Source: Streptomyces sp. NBC_01454 (GTDB lineage Bacteria; Actinomycetota; Actinomycetes; Streptomycetales; Streptomycetaceae). Taken from it: a stretch of 64,000 nt of DNA. Shown here in pieces: positions 57,327-64,000 of this stretch (positions are counted from its first letter, which is position 1; each line of letters opens with the position of its first letter). Under the pieces are notes generated by a model. The model was not told the DNA's origin and did not search any database. It was given only the letters and a program-made list of their open reading frames with translations. Both the position numbers and the translations under genes were made by a program. The DNA lies in NCBI RefSeq assembly GCF_036227565.1, contig NZ_CP109460.1, positions 3,658,001 through 3,722,000 of the forward strand, in the 5' to 3' direction.

Positions 57327-60300
57327 GTGGAGACCTTGAGTTCCGACTCAGGGGCACGCACGGCCTTCGCGGAACGTCTCGCGCTGCTGTACAAGGAGGC
57401 CGGCAACCCTCCCCTCAAGAAGGTGGCCGAAGCGGTCGTCCGGCTTCAACGGGTCGACGAACGAGGGCGGCCGGTGCGGGTGTCCGTGCAGCGGATCAGC
57501 GACTGGCGGCGGGCCAGGAACGTGCCTGCCCAGTTCGCCGCCCTCGCCGCGGTGCTGCACGTCCTGATCCCCCAGGCACGGCGTGTGCGACCCGCGCCGG
57601 TGTCCGCGGGCCTCTACGACCTGGCGCAGTGGCAGCTGTTGTGGGAGCGCGCGGTCGGCGACCGTGCCGCGTCCTCCGCGGAGGACGAGGCGCGCATCCC
57701 GGCCGAGGCCCCCGCCGTGCCCGGTGTGTGCCCCTACCGGGGGCTGGCCGCCTACCGTCAGCACGACGCCCGGTGGTTCTTCGGACGGGAGCGGAGTACC
57801 GCTGCCCTCGTTGCCCAGCTCCGCGCGGCGCAGGAGTCGGGCGGTCTGGTCATGCTCGTGGGCGCCTCGGGGGCGGGGAAGTCCTCGCTGTTGAACGCCG
57901 GCCTGGTGCCCGCCGTGCGAAGCGGCGCCCTGGGCGACGGGAACGGCCGGGCCAGGGAGGTCGTGCGGCTGGTGCCGGGCGCCGATCCGCTCGCGGAGCT
58001 GACCCGCCGGATACCGGAGCTGGCACCCGTCGCCACCGCCGCGCGGGAACCAGCGGGGAAGGAGTCCCGTACCCCGCACCGCGCGCAGGCGGTGCGGGAG
58101 GCCGCCGCGGCATGGGGGCGACGCGCCACGTCCTCCGGGGCCCGTCCGGTCCTCCTCGTGGATCAGTTCGAGGAGACCTTCACACTCTGCTCCGACGAGG
58201 CGAGCAGGCGCACGTTCATCCAGCTCCTGCACGCCGCGTGCACGCCCGCCGGCCCGGGTGACCCGGCCCCCGTCCTCGTCATCCTCGGCATCCGCGCCGA
58301 CTTCTACGAGCAGTGTCTGGGCTATCCCGAACTGGCCGATGCGCTGCAGCACCGGCACATGGTGCTCGGGCCGCTGACCGCCGCGGAGTTGCGCGAAGCG
58401 GTGACCGGTCCGGCCAAGGCGGTGGGACTGGAACTCGAACCGGGGCTGGCGGAGCTGATCGTCCGGGAGGTGAGCGCCGACGGAATCAGCGGCGCGCACG
58501 ACGCGGGGGCGCTGCCGCTCCTCTCCCACGCCCTGCTCGCCACCTGGCAGCGGCGCAAGGCCGGACGGCTGACGCTGGCCGGCTACCGCGCGGCGGGCGG
58601 CATCCAGGGAGCGGTGGCGGCGACCGCCGAGCGGGCCTGGTCCGGCCTCGACCCGGCCGCACGCACGGCCGCGAGACTGCTCCTGCTCCGACTGGTCCGG
58701 CTGAGCGAAGACACCCAGGCCACCCGCAGGCGGGGGACGCGGCGCCAACTGGCGGAGGAGTCCACGGACCCCCGCAAGACGGCGGAATCGCTCGAAGCGC
58801 TGGTGCACGCCCGGCTGGTGACCCTCGACGCGGAGGCCGTGGAGATCACCCATGAAGCGCTGCTGCACGCCTGGCCCCGTCTGCGCGACTGGATCGACGA
58901 GGACCGGAACGGCAACCTGCTGCGCCAGCGGCTGGAGGAGGACGGCAGGGCCTGGGAGGGCTCGCACCGCGACACCTCGCTGCTCTACCGGGGTTCGCGG
59001 CTGGAACAGGCCCGCACCTGGGCACAGTCCGCCGGTGACACCTTTTTGACCCGGAGCACGGTGGAATTCCTGGCCGCTTCGGTCAGGCTGCGCAGGCGCA
59101 CGGTCCGGATCAGCCGCGGTGCGGTGGCGGCACTGGCCGTCCTGGCGGTGGTGGCCGCCGGGGCGGCGGTGGTCGCGTGGCGGCAGCGGGACGACGCGGT
59201 GTTCGCGCAGGTGCTCGCCGAAGCCGATCGCGCCCAGTACACGGATCCGTCGTTGTCCGCCCGGCTCGACCTGGTGGCACACCATTTGCGGCCGGACGAC
59301 ACGGGCACCGACAACCGGTTGATCTCGACGGTGAACGCGCCGCTGGCCACGCCGCTTCTCGGCCACACCGGCGCCGTCTACCTCACCTCGTTCAGCCCGA
59401 ACGGTCGGATCCTGGCCACCGCGAGCTACGACCGCACCGTCAGGCTGTGGGACGTGGCGGACCCGGCTCGCCCCGAACCCCTGGGCAAGCCCCTGACCGG
59501 CCACACGAGCTGGGTGAGCACCGCGGTCTTCAGCCCGGACGGACACACCCTCGCCAGCGCTTCGGACGACGGCACGATCCGGCTGTGGGACGTGCGGGAC
59601 CCCGGCCACCCGCGCCCGGTCGGCGCGCCCCTGGCCGGCCACGGCGGCTCGGTCTACCTGCTCGCCTTCAGCCCGGACGGACGCACGCTGGCCGCCGCCG
59701 ACGAAGACCACACGGTCCGCCTGTGGGACATGAGCGGCCCGCACCGGCCGAGGCCGCTCGCCGTCCTGACCGGCCCCACCGACGCCGTGCGCTCCGTGGC
59801 GTTCAGCCCCGACGGACGGACGCTGGCGGCCGGTGGCGACGACGACACGATCAGGCTGTGGGACATGGCCGATCGGCGTCATCCGACACCGGTCGACCGG
59901 GTGTTGACGGGCCACGGGGGCACCGTGCACTCCGTGGCCTTCAGCCCCGACGGCCGCACCCTCGCCAGCGGCAGCGCGGACGACACCATCCGGCTCTGGG
60001 ACGTGGCCGCGCCACGGCGCGCGAAACCGCTCGGTGCGCCCCTGACCGGCCACACCGGCCCCGTGTGGTCGGTGTCCTTCAGCCCCGACGGAACGATGCT
60101 CGCCGCCGGCAGCGCGGACAGCACCGCGAGCGTGTGGAACGTCCGCAATCCGGCGTACCCGTCGCAGGTCGGCGAGCCGCTCGCGGGCAGCAGCGGCGAG
60201 ATGTACGCCGTGAGCTTCAGCCCCGACGGACGCACCCTCGCCACCGGGAGTGGCGACAACAAGGCCCGCCTGTGGTCGATACCGGCGTCGGACATGATCG

Positions 60301-61325
60301 GCCGCATCGGGGCGTTCCGCCCGGACGGGCGGGTGCTCGCCACGGCCGCGCGCGACGGCCGGGTGCGGCTGTGGAATGTGCGGGCTCCCCACCGGCCCGT
60401 CCTGCTGGGCGCACCGTTCACACCCGGGAAGGGTGGCGTGCGGTCAATGGCCTTCTCCCCCGACGGCCACACGCTCGCGGTGCTGACGGGAGACCACGCG
60501 GTGCGGCTGTGGAATGTCACCGACCCGGCCCGGCCCGGCCCCTGCGGGCCGCCCGTCGCGCTGCGGACGCGCTATGCGGGCGCCGGCGCGCTGGCCTACA
60601 GCCCGGACGGGCGCACGCTGGCAACCGCCCACGACGACCGCACCCTTCAGCTGTGGGACGTCAGCGCCCCGTCCCGCATGCGTCCGCTCGGCGCGCCGCT
60701 CGCCGGCCACACGGGCTACGTCAACTCCCTCGTCTTCAGTCCGGACGGCCGCACGCTCGCCAGCGGCAGCGCGGATGCCACGGTCCGGCTCTGGAGGGTG
60801 GCCGACCCGCGGCATGCCGCCCCGCTCGGCGCACCCCTCAAGGGGCACCTGGGACCCGTCAACATGCTCGCCTACAGTCCGGACGGCCACACCCTGGCCA
60901 GCGGCAGCGACGACAACACCGTCCGGCTCTGGAACGTCACCGACCCCCGCAAAGCCACCGGGCTCTCCACCCTCAAGGGCCACACCGAAGCCATCGTGTC
61001 GCTGACGTTCAGCCCGGACGGCCGCACCCTGGCCAGCGGCGGCAACGACGACCGGGTCCAGCTCTGGAACGTCACCCGCCCCTCCAGGGCCGCTCCCCTC
61101 GGCCCATCGATGAGCCCCGACGCCAAGACCGGCAGTTTCCTGTCGTTCAGCCCCACGACCCACCTGCTCGGGGTGTCGAGCGGCGCCGATTCCGTGCGGC
61201 TGTGGGACCTGGACTCCGACGAGGCGATCCGCCGCATCTGCTCGACCACCCGGGGCGTGCTGACACCGGAGAAATGGCACGAATACCTGCCCCGTCTCTC
61301 GTACGCGCCCCTGTGCGGCGGGTAA
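57327..61325 (+). CDS. HTH - STAND NTPase - WD40 repeat protein
   Basis: A 1332-residue signalling protein (a TTG at 57336, better spaced from AAGGAG, may be the true start). Domains in order: N-terminal helical, HTH-like region (about 20-90), a FWFGRERST-type entry into a STAND NTPase with Walker A VGASGAGKSSLLNAG near 180 and Walker B LLVDQFEE near 275, a membrane-spanning segment (ISRGAVAALAVLAVVAAGAAVVAW, about 595-618), and 12-13 WD40 repeats each with FSPDGRTLA and RLWDV-like ends. The WD40 part would sense a ligand outside or at the membrane and trigger the NTPase. Function unknown; related STAND proteins include immune sensors. Confidence 0.9.
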   Translation: METLSSDSGARTAFAERLALLYKEAGNPPLKKVAEAVVRLQRVDERGRPVRVSVQRISDWRRARNVPAQFAALAAVLHVLIPQARRVRPAPVSAGLYDLAQWQLLWERAVGDRAASSAEDEARIPAEAPAVPGVCPYRGLAAYRQHDARWFFGRERSTAALVAQLRAAQESGGLVMLVGASGAGKSSLLNAGLVPAVRSGALGDGNGRAREVVRLVPGADPLAELTRRIPELAPVATAAREPAGKESRTPHRAQAVREAAAAWGRRATSSGARPVLLVDQFEETFTLCSDEASRRTFIQLLHAACTPAGPGDPAPVLVILGIRADFYEQCLGYPELADALQHRHMVLGPLTAAELREAVTGPAKAVGLELEPGLAELIVREVSADGISGAHDAGALPLLSHALLATWQRRKAGRLTLAGYRAAGGIQGAVAATAERAWSGLDPAARTAARLLLLRLVRLSEDTQATRRRGTRRQLAEESTDPRKTAESLEALVHARLVTLDAEAVEITHEALLHAWPRLRDWIDEDRNGNLLRQRLEEDGRAWEGSHRDTSLLYRGSRLEQARTWAQSAGDTFLTRSTVEFLAASVRLRRRTVRISRGAVAALAVLAVVAAGAAVVAWRQRDDAVFAQVLAEADRAQYTDPSLSARLDLVAHHLRPDDTGTDNRLISTVNAPLATPLLGHTGAVYLTSFSPNGRILATASYDRTVRLWDVADPARPEPLGKPLTGHTSWVSTAVFSPDGHTLASASDDGTIRLWDVRDPGHPRPVGAPLAGHGGSVYLLAFSPDGRTLAAADEDHTVRLWDMSGPHRPRPLAVLTGPTDAVRSVAFSPDGRTLAAGGDDDTIRLWDMADRRHPTPVDRVLTGHGGTVHSVAFSPDGRTLASGSADDTIRLWDVAAPRRAKPLGAPLTGHTGPVWSVSFSPDGTMLAAGSADSTASVWNVRNPAYPSQVGEPLAGSSGEMYAVSFSPDGRTLATGSGDNKARLWSIPASDMIGRIGAFRPDGRVLATAARDGRVRLWNVRAPHRPVLLGAPFTPGKGGVRSMAFSPDGHTLAVLTGDHAVRLWNVTDPARPGPCGPPVALRTRYAGAGALAYSPDGRTLATAHDDRTLQLWDVSAPSRMRPLGAPLAGHTGYVNSLVFSPDGRTLASGSADATVRLWRVADPRHAAPLGAPLKGHLGPVNMLAYSPDGHTLASGSDDNTVRLWNVTDPRKATGLSTLKGHTEAIVSLTFSPDGRTLASGGNDDRVQLWNVTRPSRAAPLGPSMSPDAKTGSFLSFSPTTHLLGVSSGADSVRLWDLDSDEAIRRICSTTRGVLTPEKWHEYLPRLSYAPLCGG

Positions 61326-61695
61326 CCGGGCCGAGACACGGCCGAGGCCGGTTTGCGCCGGTACCGGACGGAATGATTCCGATCGCCGCCCCCTGTACGA
61401 CCCCTCGGCCCCTGTTTCCGACCCCCGAGGGGCCACGCCGCGTGATCCCGGTCACAACACGTCATTGCAGTTGGGAAGTTGGCTCCCGCCGCACAAGCAG
61501 CCTTGTTAGTGTTGCCCCCAGCCCGATCGCTGGTGCATCCCCCGTCGCCAGCGGTCGGGCATTTCTATGTCGTGCGCCGGTACCGGACTCGCCGATCCGA
61601 GGTGCGTTTCTTCCGGGAGATCGGGTGGGCATGGTGACGGACAGACCTCCCCCTGGACGCGACGCCGGACGGGGCCCCGCGCCCCGCCCGGCCGA
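61326..61695. other. Convergent intergenic region with terminator
   Basis: No gene. A hairpin at 61521-61560 (GCCCGATCGCTGG and a one-mismatch complement, then ATTTCT) is a plausible terminator between the two convergent genes. Confidence 0.6.
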
Positions 61696-62910
61696 TCACC
61701 CTTGATCGAAGGGCAGTTCCAGCATGCGGATCGCATTTCCGCGCAGGATTTTGTAGGTCACGTCCTCCGGGAGGCCCGTCACGTGCTCGGCGGCCACCTG
61801 CTTCGTGTGCGGCCAGGTCGAGTCGACGTGGGGGTAGTCGGTCTCGAACGTCGCATTGTTGACGCCCACGGTCTCGATCGCCTCGACGCCGTGCTTGTCC
61901 CGGAAGAAGCAGCAGAAGATCTGCCGGTAGTAGTACGACGACGGCGGCTCGGGGATCAGGTCCTTCACCCCGCCCCACGCCCGGTGCTGCTCCCAGACGT
62001 CGTCGGCGCGCTCCAGGGCGTACGGAATCCAGCCCATCTGCCCTTCGCTGTAGGCGAGCTTCAGCCGTGGGAACTTCACCAGGACGCCACTGAACAGGAA
62101 GTCCATCATCGACGCCATGGCGTTGTTGAAGCTCAGTGAGGCCTGCACCGCCGGAGGTGCGTCCGGCGAGGCCGCCGGCATCTGTGACGACGACCCGATG
62201 TGCATGTTCACGACGGTGCCGGTCTCCTCGCACGCGGCGAAGAACGGATCCCAGTACCCGCAATGGATGGACGGCAGCCCCAGATACGTAGGGATCTCGC
62301 TGAAGGTCACCGCCCGTACGCCGCGCGCCGCGTTGCGCCTGATCTCGGCGACGGCGAGGTCGATGTCCCACAGCGGGATGAGGCACAGCGGAATCAGCCG
62401 GCCGCCGCTGTCCCCGCACCACTCCTCCACCATCCAGTCGTTGTAGGCCCGGACGCAGGCGAGCCCGACCTCCTTGTCCTCGGCCTCGGCGAACGTCTGG
62501 CCGCAGAAGCGCGGAAACGTGGGAAAGCAGAGCGACGCCTCCACGTGGTTGAGGTCCATGTCCGCCAGCCGGGCCTTGGGGTCCCAGCATCCGCGGCGCA
62601 TCTGCTCCCGGGTGATCCCGTCCAGCGTCATCTCGTCGCGCGAGAAGCCCACGGCGGCGATGATGCGCTTGTACGGGAAGATCAGCCCCTCGTACTGCCA
62701 CCAGTCCGTGAGCTGGCCCTCGGGATCCGTGGTGAACCGGTACTTCCCCCCGACGTACGCCAGCTCCCCGATGCCGGCGGTGAAGGGCTTCGGCCCCTTG
62801 TCGCGGTACTTCTTCGGAAGCCAGGTCTCGAAGAGGTGCGCGGGCTCGATCACGTGATCGTCCACGCTGATGACCTTGGGTAGCTCCGCCGTGCCGCTGC
62901 TGCTGCTCAC
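61696..62910 (-). CDS. Amidohydrolase family 2 (PF04909-type) metal-dependent hydrolase
   Basis: A 404-residue protein with VISVDDHVIEPAHLFETW at the start (family D-x-H motif), then the central segment VVNMHIGSSSQMP with metal-binding His, SMMDFLFSGVLVKFPRLKLAYSEGQMGWIPY, and TDYPHVDSTWP near the C-terminus with the conserved Asp-x-x-His. Enzymes of this family decarboxylate or hydrolyse ring compounds (for example ACMSD, o-pyrocatechuate decarboxylase). Substrate unknown. Part of this gene (62084-62110) matches the segment after array R5. Confidence 0.9.
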   Translation of the reverse strand: MSSSSGTAELPKVISVDDHVIEPAHLFETWLPKKYRDKGPKPFTAGIGELAYVGGKYRFTTDPEGQLTDWWQYEGLIFPYKRIIAAVGFSRDEMTLDGITREQMRRGCWDPKARLADMDLNHVEASLCFPTFPRFCGQTFAEAEDKEVGLACVRAYNDWMVEEWCGDSGGRLIPLCLIPLWDIDLAVAEIRRNAARGVRAVTFSEIPTYLGLPSIHCGYWDPFFAACEETGTVVNMHIGSSSQMPAASPDAPPAVQASLSFNNAMASMMDFLFSGVLVKFPRLKLAYSEGQMGWIPYALERADDVWEQHRAWGGVKDLIPEPPSSYYYRQIFCCFFRDKHGVEAIETVGVNNATFETDYPHVDSTWPHTKQVAAEHVTGLPEDVTYKILRGNAIRMLELPFDQG

Positions 62911-63104
62911 GCTGTACCCCCAACTGCCCGCCGGCGCGTCACACCCTCACACTCCGGAACGATTTCTGACGGTCCATCAGTTCTGAGGTTATGGGCTGCC
63001 CCCTTCGACGACAAGGCGCGGCCGGGAACTCCACCCCTTGCGTGATCGCACGGTGTCCGCTGAACTGACACATCGTCAGTCAATGGGTGAGGCGAGGGGG
63101 CAGC

Positions 63105-63557
63105 ATGCACACGATCTGGCTCAGCGGTGCCGAGTGGTTCGCCGTCCTCCGTATCGGCCTCGGGCTGTGGTGGCTGGAGAGCTGGCGCCACAAGGACAAG
63201 AAGACCTGGTTCGCCGGTGGCGGCATCACCTGGGCGGCCGGCATCGCGGCGGATCACCGGTGGCCCGCGGTGCGCAGGAGCTTCGACCGCGTCGTGAAGC
63301 CCCACCCACGACTGATGGCATCTCTCGTCGCCTACGCGGAACTCGCTCTCGGCCTCGGGCTGATCGTGGGCTTCCTGACACCGATAGCCCTGGTCGCCGG
63401 GGCCGTGCTCAACCTGATCTACCTCGTGCTGATGATCCACGACTGGGCGGAGCAGGGGCAGAACCTGATGATGGGGCTGATCTCCCTCGCCGCGTTGCCG
63501 GCCATGAGCTGGCAGACCTGGTCACTCGACGGCGCCTGGGGACTGTTCCTGAACTAG
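63105..63557 (+). CDS. DoxX-like membrane protein
   Basis: The ATG at 63105 follows AGGGGGC and gives 150 residues with four hydrophobic segments (AEWFAVLRIGLGLWWLESW, ASLVAYAELALGLGLIVGFL, TPIALVAGAVLNLIYLVLM, MGLISLAALPAMSW). The first helix with RIGLGLWWLE and the polar loop HKDKKTWFAGG fit the DoxX/TQO subunit family. Divergent from the amidohydrolase gene, with which it may be functionally linked (oxidation of aromatic or quinone compounds), but that is speculation. Confidence 0.82.
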   Translation: MHTIWLSGAEWFAVLRIGLGLWWLESWRHKDKKTWFAGGGITWAAGIAADHRWPAVRRSFDRVVKPHPRLMASLVAYAELALGLGLIVGFLTPIALVAGAVLNLIYLVLMIHDWAEQGQNLMMGLISLAALPAMSWQTWSLDGAWGLFLN

Positions 63558-63767
63558 GGCGTGGCCGAAGCGTCCCGCCGGCACGAACGAGGTCACCGCA
63601 GTGGCACGACGCGCTGCCGGCCACCGAGGCGCGTCGCGGGACGTACCTCCGTGACGCGGCGGCCTCGGGGTGCTGTCAGCAGGCTGTCAGCAGGTACTTG
63701 GTCCAATGGGCGGTGTCTGTGGTGGCGGAGCCGAGAGTGGTCGGCGGTGACGGGCGGGAGGCTGTCC

Positions 63768-64000
63768 ATGGCCTGGACGGAATGCAGTGAGAACCGGCCG
63801 TTCGCCGCTCAGCGGCTGATCTGCTTCCCGCACGCGGGCGGCTCGTCGTTCTTCTTCCGGGAGTGGCGCAAGGGGCTGCCCGAGTTCGAGGTGCACGCGG
63901 TCTGCTACCCGGGGCGCGCGGACCGGTTCGGGGAGCCGGTGGCCACGGACCTGGTGGCGATGGCGGAGGAGATCGCGGAGGCGGTCCGGCCGCTGATGGA
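63768..64000 (+). CDS. Type II thioesterase (5' part, runs off window)
   Basis: The ATG at 63768 follows GGGAGG. The 77 visible residues contain RLICFPHAGGSSFFFREWRK and VHAVCYPGRADRFGEP, the N-terminal signature of type II thioesterases (oxyanion-hole FPHAGG and YPGR loop). The catalytic Ser, Asp and His lie beyond the window. Such enzymes remove wrong acyl groups from carrier proteins of polyketide or nonribosomal peptide synthetases, so a biosynthetic cluster probably begins here. Confidence 0.88.
   Translation, partial: MAWTECSENRPFAAQRLICFPHAGGSSFFFREWRKGLPEFEVHAVCYPGRADRFGEPVATDLVAMAEEIAEAVRPLM

Noticed and set aside
57348..60392. 1014-codon antisense frame and an 842-codon sense-strand frame (59177-61705) in the WD40 gene
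   Set aside because: Shadow frames created by codon bias and WD40 repetition; composition is Arg/Gly/Pro-rich with no motifs.

Overview
The window is high-GC actinobacterial DNA, almost certainly Streptomyces. The left flank carries a gene order I recognise from Streptomyces chromosomes: a pair of ArsA-like ATPases, wblA, a class A penicillin-binding protein, a YqeY-like protein and a metallophosphoesterase. Codon use, GTG/TTG starts and the many 4-base ATGA/GTGA overlaps also fit.

Layout. 1-8100 is chromosomal. At 8113-8186 lies tRNA-Pro(CGG), and its 3' part (8144-8190, 47 bp) is repeated exactly at 56577-56623. These repeats bracket about 48.5 kb, which I read as one integrated element of the actinomycete integrative and conjugative type (AICE, pSAM2-like). 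Its left part (8.4-24.1 kb) is a nearly complete AICE core: an integrase with a LacI-type helix-turn-helix inserted in its catalytic domain, excisionase, RepA-like ATPase, primase-polymerase, small transfer genes, a TraB/FtsK-type translocase, a DUF2637/Spd membrane protein, and three GntR/UTRA regulators, two with visible operators. The rest is cargo.

Cargo. 24.3-28.4 kb holds an FkbM methyltransferase, small unknown genes, an amidinotransferase pseudogene and an XRE/TPR regulator. 28.5-32.7 kb is a lasso peptide cluster (precursor, cyclase, RRE protein, leader peptidase) with a protein-isoaspartate methyltransferase homologue, so an aspartimide-modified lasso peptide is predicted. A second, apparently frameshifted lasso core (GRQVFNDSDKSNYFEG) follows it. 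32.9-40.7 kb holds a small secreted protein, a VanZ-like protein, a secreted HNH-like protein, an IstB remnant, Ku and unknown genes.

40.8-54.9 kb is a type I-E CRISPR-Cas system with cas3 divergent from cse1-cse2-cas7-cas5-cas6e and no cas1 or cas2. Two arrays lie to the left, transcribed leftward, and five to the right, transcribed rightward: about 84 repeats in all. Five copies of a 131-bp leader separate them, each attached to the same degenerate repeat. Two unknown genes lead to the right att site.

56.7-64 kb is chromosome again: an HTH-STAND NTPase-WD40 protein, an amidohydrolase, a DoxX-like membrane protein and the start of a type II thioesterase gene that probably opens another biosynthetic cluster.

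How the parts fit: Int/Xis move the element at tRNA-Pro, TraB and the Spd-like proteins transfer it, the GntR regulators probably keep transfer silent, and the lasso peptide and CRISPR interference module are benefits the element brings to its host. All functions are inferred from sequence; no database search was run.
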